This document shows, in pieces, positions 9,301 to 19,710 of a stretch of 64,000 nucleotides of DNA. The first letter of the stretch is position 1; each line of letters begins with the position of its first letter. The position numbers and the translations under genes were made by a program. The notes beneath the pieces were generated by a model. The model ran no database searches. It saw only the letters and a program-made list of their open reading frames with translations, and was not told the origin of the DNA. The DNA comes from Toxorhynchites rutilus septentrionalis (taxonomy: Eukaryota; Arthropoda; Insecta; Diptera; Culicidae), in NCBI RefSeq assembly GCF_029784135.1, contig NC_073746.1, positions 253,979,994-254,043,993 on the forward strand, given 5' to 3'.

Positions 9301-12300
9301 CCGTTTATGTATGAACCGTCAGTAAAGAACATTTTATCAGATCCAACTTTCCCATATTTTTCCGAAAATATCGACGGAATAACATTGGAGCGTAGGTGAT
9401 CTGGTATTCCATGGATTTTTTGTCGCATGGACAGATAAAAAATGACAGAGGAATTGCAAAAGTATGGGAAGCAAACTTGGTTGGAGATGCCTGGTGAAGG
9501 GTGCACGTCGTGGGTAAGGTACTCATGGTATAAAGACATAAAACTTGACTGAGGAGTCAGTTGTAGTAAATTTTCGAAGTTATCAATCACCAATGGATTC
9601 ATGATCTTGCAACGGATGAGAAATCTGTAGGATAATTCTGTGAACCGAAGAGTAAGCGGGGGTACTCCTGCTAAAACTTCGAGACTCATCGTATGTGTCG
9701 AATGCAAACACCCCATGGCTATACGCAAGCAACGATATTGTATTGTCTCCAGCTTGAGAATATGAATCCTGGCAGCTGATCGGAAGCAAAAACTGCCATA
9801 TTCTAACACTGACAATATCGTTGTTTTGTACAACTGAATGAGGTCTCCTGGATGGGCACCCCACCATGTTCCGGTTATTGTTTGGAGAAAATTTATTCTT
9901 TGTATACCCTACTTTTGATAACATAAAAATGAACGCTCAATCATATGTAACAACATTGTCGAAGACAGTTTTTGTCTAAAGAATAAATATCAGCCACAAA
10001 GTTGTTTTTTTTAACTAAATTGCATTAGGGTAACCATGAACAAAACGTTTTTTTTTATTCTAACTTTGATATTTCCAATTGTACATCAAAACTGTCTTCG
10101 TACGAGTTTTAGAGCTTATCAATACCAATATTTTGCGATGCAGAATTTGTCAATATCTTAATCCTGCTCAAAGTTATTGATGGCGTTTCACCCAAAAACT
10201 CATGATTTCAATTTTAATTTACTCAAAAACAAACATATCTTCGAAAAACACATATTATATAGAGTGAAATTTGTTCTTTCTAATTCCGTCAACAAACTTT
10301 TTTTATGTTTGCCCCAGAAAGAATGGCAATCAATTGAAGAGAGTGTATTTTTTTGAAGAAATATCAATAACTTTGAGTGAAGTTGAGATAAAGACAAGTT
10401 CTGCATTGCAAAATGTTTGTATTAGTATGTTCTAAAAATCTTTCGAGGACAGTTTGTATGTCGAATTTGAAATATAAAAGATAGAGTATAAAAACCGTTT
10501 TTTTCATGGTGACCCTAACGCAACATAGAAAAAAGGCGCTGTGTTGGTTATTTTAAGAGATAGAAAAAAACATTGTTCCACAAAGATATCTCAAATAACT
10601 GGGACTACAACATTGTTGAACTATATTTACCTCTCTCTATAAAGATAAGAAAGTTATATTTTTTATTTCATCGAAAATTTTGGTCACCATATTTTTGATA
10701 ACATAAAAGTGAGCGCTCTATCATATGTAACAACTTTGTCGAAGACAGTTTTTGTCTAGAGAATAATCGTTGAGCTCTAAATGCTAATTTCCACTTAAAT
10801 GCATCTCCTGGACCATTGTTCACTGGTGGAGTGAACAAACAATACCCAACAACCAAACAAAATTGTCCTTTTCAGGGCCACCAAATCATTATCGGAGAGT
10901 TCAACGATGTAATTCTTCAAACATATCCAAAATCAACAGATAGCCTAACGGAATCCTACGTCAACTATGCGGTCGTGTCTCGGACACAACCCTCCTGTGA
11001 CTTTTTATTTCATCGACAATTTAGGTCACCCTATTTTTGATAACATAAAAATGAGCGCTCTATCATATGTACCAACTTTGTCGAAGACGGTTTTTGTCTA
11101 GAGAATAACCGTCGAGCTCTAAATGCTAATTTCCACTTAAATGCATCTCCTAGACCATTGTGCAGTGTTTACCGAGTGATGATGATAGAAATATGGTAAA
11201 CAGTCGTTGGGTGGAGCGTATCAGATAGAAGATGCCGAAGTGGAGTGAGATATGATGAAAACCGCTCTCTTCGACCCTAGACGAGATACATTCTGTGTTA
11301 TGTATGAATGAAATAAAGAAAAAAAACTCATCAATGAAATATAAGAAAATTACCAATACCGAACACAATTATCAATTTTTCTAATAAGTAAATACATGTT
11401 ACTTTAATATAGGAAATGGAAAAGGTAATGTAACGATAATTTTTACTTTCTGAGTGTTTATTAAACCCAATGCAAATTTTAATTGGACTAACAACACCTA
11501 ATACTATATGTAGGACATATGGGAAATCACTTTTACAAATATTTCTCCACTTTTGCTACTATTCTCGCCGCATGAACTTTCCTTGGGTGAAAATGAACAC
11601 AACAAAACAGACAGCTTAAGCTGAACGACTCGTTCTCGAGCGGAAACACACCTTGGTTTTTATTTATGAAAATTGAAATTAATCGTTTCATATATCAAGT
11701 CATTTTTGACACAACTGCTAACATATACAATTTTACAATTACACTTGTGCTATATTTTTGACGATACACGATCGGTCATTGGAATGAAATCTCACGAAGC
11801 AACCAACATTAAAGGTCCAAATATTTTTTTTGCTAGAATTAAACGTATCACTCATCTAACTTGCAATAGAAAAATTCCCCGACTTGCACATATTTGCAAT
11901 GCCGATTTCCCCCGGCAGCTTGCTTCAGACGTCAAAAGGTGGGAGCAAAAGTCCCTCCTACTTTCATGTATTTGCAATGTCGATTTCCCCAAGGCAGCTT
12001 GGTTTTGATGTCTCTGATAGGGAACACATTTCGGTAGGAACAAAAGTCCCCCCTACTATCATGTATTTGCAATGCCGATTTCCCCCAGACAGCTAGGTTT
12101 TGATTTCTCTGTTAGGGACCCGCCGCATGTGTCGTCAATTTTGACCAATCAGAAGTGGGTATTTCCGTTAGGATAAGGGTTGAGATTTTTCAATTATTTG
12201 ATAGTTAGTTTCATGACATATATTATTTTCTTCAATATAAAAAAAAATGTGTTGGAGTACCGAAATCGATTGACGCAAAAAATTCATCAATCCATCATGA

Positions 12301-15300
12301 AATGACTGAGCAATAAGGTTTTGAAATTGGGCAATTTTCACGATGTGCTTGATTTTCGATTTTCAATTTGTTCCCCAATATGTTCCCGAAAGACGTAATC
12401 CTACGTCAAAAGTCGATTACCGTTATTGGTGTTGGATTATTAAAAATTTATACTCTGTTTTGAAGTTGCTGAATTAGATGACCTGAATGAAGTTGGAGAA
12501 AACATATATAGTTTAACTGTCGGTCTGTGACACCGTGCGCGAGTATACGGGTTATTAATTTGCGCGCAAGTACAGGAAGGCTAAAGGGGACAAAACGTCA
12601 TTTTGCAACAAATCACGAAAACGATTATTTCTTTTGTAGACAGCCTACTTTGGTATGAGTTGTGGCAGAGCCTGTACCACCAGTCTTAAAACCTTCGTTC
12701 ACGTGTACACACGTATATTTTGAAAATCTATTTCTTAATTTTTCTCTCAACTGCAGAGAATTTCTCGGGCAGGCGTGGATGAAAATCGACAAGAAGGCGC
12801 TATCAGAGCATATAATTCTTATGACTAAACGGTTCAACGATGGCTCACGGTTGGTGTGTTCGGAAATAGTTTCGAGGTGGGTAGTGGATAGTTTGCGTCC
12901 AACCAAGCGGTTTAAGAATAATTGAACAATGATTTTTCATCCCGCAGGAGCAACATGACGGCGCGGGTAGCTGCCATCGAGAAGTGGACTGCTGTGGCAG
13001 ATATTTGTCGGTGTATGCACAACTTTAATGGAGTTCTGCAAATCTGTGCCGCATTCACCAATGCGGCTGTGTTTCGACTGAAGAAAACCTGGGACAAAGT
13101 ACCGAGAACTGTAAGTATCGATATATGTACCACTAGAAGTACTAGTAAGCTTCTACTAAGTAATTTGACAATGCGAAAGAGTGTATTGTGGTTAGCTGCT
13201 GACGTCCTCACTTTTATAAAGTCGGACCATATGGGAATTATAAACAAAGTTGGGTTCGTACCGGTTCGTAACTTCCCAAAGATTGAACATATCCATGTAT
13301 ATGAAATCTCGGCCAGCATGTGGGTCCGTTCCAGATTATAATTGTTTTTTGCTCTGTCCATTTTGAACCATCTCAAACAAGCAGAAGCGATATTAGAATC
13401 GACCAGCAGCTGCTTTTCGGCAGAAAACTTTCTTCCGCTTGGACTGGTCAGTTTTTGGCCCACCGAACAACATCCAACGGTGTGTGAAAATAAATACTGA
13501 GCATTAGCAGAATGATACATGTTTCGGGCAAATGGCCGCTTGTGAAAGAAAATTCCAAAGCTACTGCTGCTGCTGCACAAAGCCCTCGGCTGTTCTCGAA
13601 AGAGTCAGAAGCAGAACATAAAACAAAAATGATGAATTTGCACTTTCGGGATCTAGTGTATATTGGTCGACCGGAACGTGTAAACCCGATATGCAATCTT
13701 AGTTCCGTTCCTACAATAGGAAAGGAAGTTGTGGATGCTTGCTGCGGAAACTGACCTTTGGAATGAGGCCAACAAATTTACTCGGCGTGTTTTTGCAAGT
13801 GTGGAAATAATTGAGAAACTATTGGGCAATGTTGCATCGGAGCAAAAGTTGGGGAAAGCTTCATTCGGAAAGGGTAGTAGATTAGTGTTCTAGTGGATTT
13901 GGTGTGTATGGTATCGAGTTTGCCCTACCCTACTGCCTTGGCCAAAAAGTTCTACGTGATTTGGCATTGCTGTGACGAAATACAATTTTATTTAGAAAAT
14001 ATAAGTATTCGACAAGTAATTGAATAGATTATTCTGTATTTTTGTGAAAAATGTATAAACTTCAAATTGGTAATTTATACATTTTTTTACATTTGACTGT
14101 TTAGTGTGCGACAAAAAACAACTTCACATGATCGACCTGGTATCCAGCAAATTAAAATGTTTGTACTTATGGCCATTTTTGTACTGATTTCATTTCTTTT
14201 TCCACAAACGTATGCAAACTCAAAACACTCATCAGGTTCCCGGGATTCCGGGATTGAATTTTAGCCCGTTAATGACCAAGTTGTTAAAATTATTTTTTTA
14301 ACAAACATGTTCGCGAACGACAACGCGAAAAAGGAACAAGTATCCCTATTCCCAATTTTCAATGTTCATCCCTATCATTATTCCTATCCAATTCACTCCC
14401 TTAGAGATGCAATGTGTGATGCAAGACACGAACACAAACTACATATCCGGACATACAAAAGGCAGCCGAACCCATACGAACAAAGATTAAACAGCATACG
14501 AATCGATCCATAGCCAAAACCATTAATTTTGCATTCCCAATCTAACCTTTACCCGAGTAAGATCGTGCAATAAATCCATGTGTGTTAAAAAGTATTCCTA
14601 TGTTCCAAAGTGTTAATTTTCCTGTGCCACATCCAATGGTCTTCCTGAAGTGCGATATTCCGTGTATTTCTGTGTATAATCCTGAGCTATCATCTATACA
14701 TTTTTGTTCCTGTAGGAGGTTCAATTCATTGTTTTTTTTCTTACATCACAATGTGTGATCTTTTATCTAACTAATACTGTTGCATTAGCAACTGGACAGA
14801 CAGAAAAGACAATATCCGGTTTCGTAACTCGTATATTTACAACAGAAATGAGTTATAAAATCCCTTCGGGGAGAAACACAAAATGAGGAAACATTTAGTA
14901 ATTATAAATTCACAGTTCTCGTCTAGCATCAGGAGAATAATTTTTGTTTGCATAATAACATAATTTGGGATATATCAGAAAATTCTTTTCAAATACAAAA
15001 ATGTTAGCACTCACGTTTAGTTTTCTCTACTGATGTACTAGTCACAAAATAGTGATCCGTGCTATCTTCGTACTGCTTCAGAGTAATTGTTACATATTTA
15101 CAGATCAGTATGTTTTTAATTATGGACAATTGTGTGCATGTAATATATGTCATTTTAAAGAAAATCGACACGGTTTCTGACGACTTTAAACTAGATTTAA
15201 GTAGAAGGAAATTTTAATTTATAGAATAAAGACAATTTTATATATCTAACTTTTAAGTTAGATTCAAATGGAATAGTAAACTCAACGCATAAGCTATCTC

Positions 15301-18300
15301 AATAAACAATCCTATTCACTTAATCAATCAATTTTTGTAACTGGTACTGTTTGTTCTGTATACCCATAAACAAAACAGGTTGGCAATTAATAGTCCAGGG
15401 TGGCATCTGGGAGCTTCTAAACATACCCTTAGAAAAATCCTGTACTAAATACATTTGGTAATGCAAAATTAGTAGAATGTACAAATTTTTTGTACATATT
15501 GTCAACAAACCCGCATCCCTACCAGAGATTAGTATATTTTACTCGATAACATTAGTAAGCTTGGATATTGTCATATCTGAAAACTGGTGAGAAAAGCGCG
15601 TATTAACCATTTTCATTGTTCCCATAAGGCAATACGGAGGTATAATAAGGATATAATTCTGATACGTGCATTTTCGGCGAGAAAATGTAGCTGATATTGG
15701 GCTTCCGAATCATGGTTCTGCTTGACATATGTGTTTATTAGTACGGTCGAAAATGACTATAGATTGGTAGTATTTACCAAAAAATTCGTTATATTTACTA
15801 ATTATTTCTCTCAGTGTAAACTTTAACGGTGTATTGTGAGGTGCGTCGCATCCAGTAGGTTTGTGACAAATACTGTAAAAAAGTTTACATATTTTGAATT
15901 TTCAAAGTTTTTGTTTTTTGTTAGGTTATGTGACGTTATGTACTTTCCGCACATAGTTGCTTTAAACTGAATTTATTACCCAATAAAGTTATATAAAACT
16001 GAATGAAATTGATAGTAAGTGGTAGCTAATAGATTAAGCTATTATTTGATGCCAAAACCTCACCATACGATTGCTTTCCAGAGCCATGATAAATTATCAA
16101 TGTTGCTGTTCGATTTTTCGAACGCTTAGTACAAAATGGGTTAAAAATATTTATAGAGTTGAGGAAAAAGAAATGTCGTATTTCTGATCGAAATTTGACG
16201 CTTTGTTTAACATACTTAAAATTACCCTATTTAAATATGCGCCGTTTTGTTCGCAAACTTGTTTCCATTTAGAAGGCAACTTCATTATCCCCCCCTTATT
16301 TGCAAAAAACTCAGACAGCCAGTTTTCGCAAGCTTCTTTTGAGGCCAACTTAGTATCACGAAGAGCGTTTTGCATGGACCAGAAGAGATGATGATCACTT
16401 GGATCCAGGTCTGGACTATACGGTGGGTGCAATAGGACATCCCATCCGAGCTCCCGTAGCTCCTGGCGAGTCATCAAAGATGTGTGAGGCCGAGCGTTGT
16501 CCTGGTTCGTTGTTCGTATTGATCATTTCTGGCCGCTTCTGGTCAAAGCTGTTCGCAGTAGAGAACCGAGTCAAGCTGCTCACAGTAGAGAACCGAGTTG
16601 AGGATCTGGCCATAGTTGAGTAGCTCATAGTGGATGATTCCCTTCCAATCCCACCAAACACACAGCAAAACCTTCCTGGCTATCAATCCGGGCTTGGCGA
16701 TGGTTTGGGCCGGCTCACCGCGCTTCGACCACGACTTTTTTCGCTTTAGGTTGTCGTACGTGATCCACTTTTCATCACCAGTCACCATCTTTTTCAAAAA
16801 TGGGTCAAGTTCGTTCCGTTTCAGCAGTGCATCGCAGGCGTTGATTCGGTCTAAAAGATTTTTTTGCGTCACCTCGTGTGGCACCCATACATCCAGCCAT
16901 CTTCTGCAAATGATTCCAAACGGTTTTATGGTCTATACCCAGTTCCTGGCCAATCGAGCGAGTGCTCACATGCCGGTCTACTTGGATGATTTCAACGATT
17001 TTATCGGTTTCCACGACGATTGGCCTACCAGTACGGGGTGTATCTTCGACAGCCACTACACCAGAACGAAATCGATCAAACCATCGCTGTGCTGTGCGAA
17101 TCGTTACAGTATCGGGACCATAAACTACACGAATTTTTTCGGCAGCCTTCGTTGCAGTTTTACCTCGCAGTTAGTAAAAACGTAAAATATGGCGAATTTC
17201 TAGTTTGGTTGACTCCATCTTTGACACGCTATAACTTGAGACTGCAAAGGACAATCACAACACTGTTAAAACGACACTTGTAGCACAGATTGTCATCTTT
17301 AAATAGCCGTAACCCGATGCGATAAGTACAACACAAGATATGTTTAAGTATTGCCATATATTGACAATATACGACATTTCTTTTTCCCCAACCCAATATT
17401 ATGAACGCATCATTTCTCATTTTTAATTTATATTTATGAACATACGGTTAGAGAGAGGAGACGAACAAACAATCTATCGCAATTAATAAAACGTTATTTT
17501 TCATTAGATAAACAATTGAATAACTGTAAAATGTTAAGTGTTATCTAAACGCCCTAACTGCCTTTGATTGGTCCAATTTACGGTTTCCCCAACACAGCCA
17601 TCAAAACCAATCAGCCTTGGGGAAATCGGCATTGCAAACACGTGAAAGTAAGGGGACTTTTGTTCTCACCGAAATTGGCATTGAAAATTGGGGAAATTGG
17701 CATTGAAAATTAAGTGTTTTTTGTTCCGACTGAAATGTGTTCCCCCAGAGCAGACTTCAACACCAAGGTGTATGGGGAAATTGGCATTACAAATTCATGC
17801 AGATCGGGGGTATTTTTGTTCCGACTGAAATGTGTTCCCCTAACACAGATTTTAAACCCAAGAAGCGGGAATCGACTTTGCAAATAAATCCAAACTGCGA
17901 GTTTTTTGTACTTTAGTACTGTGCTGACAGGAATATGTTTCCCTAACACGGTCTTCTAAACTTAGGAACCTGGGAAAATCGTGCAGACACTAGAGGCAAA
18001 TGAACTTTCAAGTTTAAAGCCTCGATAGTATAAAAAGTAGAAGTTGAAGTTGTTGATTCATGCAAGCCGAGAAAACCCGCATGTTTTTCTTGCACTGCGA
18101 AAAGTGTTTTACGAAAGCGGGTACGAACACAACGCTTTGATTCGGTCATTCAAGATTGCATTGAAGGATATGCCCTCATATCTTCTGCTCATGGAATTTC
18201 TACGCATACCATTTGATGATTAGGCAAAATGTTGATAACCATTTGCTGCGATAACGCCTAGTGATTAAACAATATGCGTTCGACGTACATGGCAAAATCG

Positions 18301-19702
18301 AAACAGAGTGCCTGAAGTTCATCAAATCAAATCAAATTCATCAAAAATCCGCGGTTCGAGAAGTACGTACACTTGAGAGATGCAAACTTCAAAGGGAAAG
18401 GTAAAATAAAATAATCGTTTGATAGAATTATTCTGATTAAATCTAGAATTATTCTGATTAAATTTTCGATTGAATGAAACAGCTCCCGAATTCAATTGAA
18501 GTAAATATATTTGCTTTGTGAGTAATTTTTGAGAAATTCTTCCGTTCACGTATTTTGCCCTAGGCATCATACCAAACATAAAAGGACTGTTATTAAATTT
18601 ACTTGTTACGAAGAAAATAATCTATCACAATGCATGAATTGACCTTATATGGCATTTGTGCAATCTTTTTACTCATAAAGCAAATATATTTACTTCAATT
18701 GAATTTGGGAGCTGTTTCATTCAATCGAAAATTTAATCAATACAAACAAATGATTGCTTAGCTAAGGTTCCACGTCAACCTTGCGGTTATATCATAGATA
18801 TAACCCCCCCCCCATTTTTTCCTAGAGATTTACTACAGTACCAGTTTTCACGAAAAACAGATAGCCACTATATCGGCTTGGCTTGGAATGGCTGTATATC
18901 GATATGCGCCATATCCTGTATGCTCATACTATACAAATTCTGCCGTCGGATTTGGAAGATAACTTCTTTTTTTCAACATGTAGTCCGATGAATGAATGAA
19001 AGAAACAAAATATTAGTTTTGCAATTTATTGTCGTAACGGTACTTCTGGGACCGATATAGTTTCTCCTAAATGCTTCCATGTTTTTTCTACTTCGTTTCA
19101 GATTAAATCGACAATCACAAAACTGCAGGCTGTGGTGTGTTCCGACGGTAGGTTTCGTGTGATGCGAGAGACGCTGCATCGCTGCGATCCACCCTGCATT
19201 CCGTACCTGGGCATGTATCTCACAGACCTTTCCTTCATCGAGGAAGGCACACCAGACTTTACACCGGAACATTTGTTGAATTTTTCCAAAATGCGAATGG
19301 TGAGTAAGAAACGAAAAATCGATGTCAGATTTATGGAGATTGATTTCGTACCACTCGGTTCTAATGGTGCAACATTGTGTGAGAACGAGTCCCATGAAGA
19401 TAATTCACCTCGTTCTATAAGCGGTGTTGTCCTGTTTCAAAAGCACTCCCACTCTGCACACACTATACGAGCCTGAAACCGCCTCTTTTTTGTCTGCTTT
19501 CTTCCGAACCCAGATTGCACATGTGATACGCGAAATTCGCCATTTCCAACAGACACCGTACAAAATCGTTCACATACCGAAAGTTACATCCTACCTCCTG
19601 GATACATCGTTGCTGCTGGACGACGACGAAATGTACCGAAAATCATTGCTGATCGAGCCGCGAAGTTCGCGCCTCAGTGCGCCAAACACGGCCAATGTTT
19701 GA
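5953..19702 (+). CDS. RasGRF: RasGRF-type Ras guanine-nucleotide exchange factor, 3' part of spliced gene
   Basis: Six exons join in frame to about 373 residues ending in TGA at 19700-19702. The order is a linker ([15 protein letters not shown], like the segment before the REM domain in vertebrate RASGRF1), a REM domain starting at [14 protein letters not shown], then a complete CDC25/RasGEF domain with [52 protein letters not shown] and NFSKMRM. In this family the CDC25 domain catalyses GDP release from Ras at the plasma membrane, and RasGRF proteins couple calcium/calmodulin to Ras. The PH, IQ, DH and second PH domains expected upstream are not in the window. All donors are GT and all acceptors AG with matching phases, and no exon is damaged. 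Introns 2 and 4 are about 6 kb and full of transposons. The RasGRF assignment rests on remembered family sequence; Sos or RasGRP are less likely because of the [13 protein letters not shown] motif and the linker. Confidence 0.9.
6482..6579 (+). CDS. RasGRF: RasGRF exon b: start of CDC25 domain
   Basis: Encodes [18 protein letters not shown] and then [15 protein letters not shown], the first helices of the CDC25 domain. The acceptor AG is at 6480-6481 and the donor is GTAAGT at 6580. It ends two bases into a codon, which the first base of the exon at 12757 completes. Confidence 0.88.
6580..6974. other. Intron sequence, no recognised feature
   Basis: AT-rich, between the RasGRF donor at 6580 and the left end of the large inverted repeat. 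Confidence 0.4.
7290..7440 (-). repeat. 95-bp minisatellite units, left arm
   Basis: About two units with GGGGAAATCGGCATTGCAAA, CTTTTGCTCCCACC and CGAAATGTGTTCCCTAACAG. The same family occurs at 11880-12110, 17600-17960 and 46368-46848. Confidence 0.7.
8080..8883. repeat. Inner palindromic repeat, left set
   Basis: Carries TCTTTATAGATAGAGGTAAA, AATAACTTTGAGT and a GGTCACCCTA end. Inverted and direct relatives lie at 9917-10690 and 10690-11110. Probably copies of one MITE in head-to-head arrangement. Confidence 0.65.
8894..9906 (-). pseudogene. I-clade retrotransposon fragment (RNase H region) with 10-bp target duplication
   Basis: The minus strand encodes the end of RT ([18 protein letters not shown], then [16 protein letters not shown]) and an RNase H domain with acidic residues in [25 protein letters not shown] and NEKADSLAK. 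Close to the I-clade element at 38223-44301. CCCTACTTTT flanks both ends (8884-8893, 9907-9916). Both ends are truncated: no 3'UTR and no poly(A). Confidence 0.88.
9917..11150. repeat. Inner palindromic repeat, right set
   Basis: GATAACATAAAA.TGA.CGCTC occurs at 9917, 10687 and 11038, each followed by CGAAGAC.GTTTTTGTCTA. The stretch 10350-10680 repeats 8560-8883 in the same orientation and 8080-8400 in inverse. Confidence 0.65.
11880..12110 (+). repeat. 95-bp minisatellite units, right arm
   Basis: Three units with AATGCCGATTTCCCC and AACACATTTCGGTAGGAACA blocks, inverse to those at 7290-7440. Confidence 0.7.
12408..12756. other. Intron sequence, no recognised feature
   Basis: Between the right end of the inverted repeat and the acceptor at 12755-12756. 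Confidence 0.4.
12757..12876 (+). CDS. RasGRF: RasGRF exon c: CDC25 domain
   Basis: Encodes [18 protein letters not shown] and then [19 protein letters not shown], a strongly conserved CDC25 block. The acceptor follows a pyrimidine-rich stretch ending CTGCAG at 12751-12756; the donor is GTGGGT at 12877. The final Arg codon is split with the next exon. Confidence 0.9.
12948..13110 (+). CDS. RasGRF: RasGRF exon d: CDC25 domain
   Basis: Encodes [19 protein letters not shown] followed by [11 protein letters not shown] and [25 protein letters not shown] and the FRLKKTW segment are hallmarks of the Ras-contacting core. The acceptor is CCCGCAG at 12941-12947 and the donor is GTAAGT at 13111, phase 0. 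Confidence 0.92.
13111..16153. other. RasGRF intron, apparently unique AT-rich DNA
   Basis: No TIR, tandem repeat or known protein similarity found in about 3 kb. Short open frames (such as 13512-13754) show no recognisable motif. It may hold regulatory or decayed sequence I cannot identify. Confidence 0.4.
16154..17396 (-). mobile_element. Degenerate mariner, second subfamily
   Basis: TIRs built on GGGAAAAAGAAATGTCGTAT: the left end is near 16154 (variant TAGAGTTGAGG...), the right end at 17396 (TTGGGTTGGGG... on the minus strand). TA at 16152-16153 and 17397-17398. Same TIR family as 60845-63236 but different from 2209-3669. Confidence 0.88.
16229..17218 (-). pseudogene. mariner transposase pseudogene
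   Basis: From ATG at 17218 the minus strand reads [15 protein letters not shown] then a stop, and later [20 protein letters not shown] deletion removes the end of the helix-turn-helix linker, [12 protein letters not shown] is present, a short tandem duplication repeats DSVLYCEQL, a frame break follows, and then [18 protein letters not shown]. The block holding the second catalytic aspartate is damaged. Confidence 0.88.
17470..18800. repeat. Long repeat with 95-bp minisatellite (inverse of 45640-47122)
   Basis: Landmarks shared in inverse with 45640-47122: ATCTATCGCAATTAATAAAA at 17482, minisatellite units at 17600-17960, TACGTACACTTGAGAGATGC at about 18363, TGCATGAATTGACCTTATAT at 18631, and the ATATAACC/CCACGTCAACC end at about 18770-18800. 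A hairpin lies within it (18455-18525 against 18680-18745). Confidence 0.75.
18801..19101. other. Intron end with block shared with 5460-5540
   Basis: Contains the second copy of the CCACTATATCGG...TGGAATGG block and the acceptor for exon e. Otherwise unremarkable. Confidence 0.45.
19102..19299 (+). CDS. RasGRF: RasGRF exon e: CDC25 catalytic core
   Basis: Encodes [52 protein letters not shown] and NFSKMRM. The PYLG.YL.DL.FIEEG block is the most diagnostic CDC25 motif. Acceptor TTTCAG ends at 19101; donor GTGAGT is at 19300. Phase 0 at both ends. Confidence 0.93.
19514..19702 (+). CDS. RasGRF: RasGRF terminal exon with stop codon
   Basis: Encodes [18 protein letters not shown], then a [19 protein letters not shown] segment that matches the end of the CDC25 domain, then a short tail [10 protein letters not shown] and TGA at 19700-19702. 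The acceptor is CCCAG ending at 19513. Confidence 0.92.
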   Translation: MAHVIREIRHFQQTPYKIVHIPKVTSYLLDTSLLLDDDEMYRKSLLIEPRSSRLSAPNTANV

Positions 19703-19704
19703 GT

Positions 19705-19710
19705 AATAAA
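19705..19710 (+). terminator. Candidate polyadenylation signal AATAAA
   Basis: A canonical AATAAA begins two bases after the RasGRF stop codon. That is very close for a sole signal, so a longer 3'UTR with a further signal is possible. Confidence 0.35.

Larger units (their letters stand above)
6975..12407. repeat. Composite inverted repeat (~1-kb arms) in a RasGRF intron
   Basis: The arm from 6975 to about 8050 recurs inverted from about 11260 to 12407. Shared landmarks are GACGTAGGATTACGTC at 6975-6990 and its inverse at 12392-12407, CTTAAGCTGTCTGTTTTG (about 7667) with its inverse (about 11608), and minisatellite units at 7290-7435 and 11880-12110. The interior holds further inverted copies (8080-8890 against 9907-11110) and an I-clade fragment. 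Confidence 0.8.

Noticed and set aside
12922..13341. Single 139-codon gene
   Set aside because: Only 12948-13110 is coding (RasGRF exon d); the rest reads into introns on both sides.
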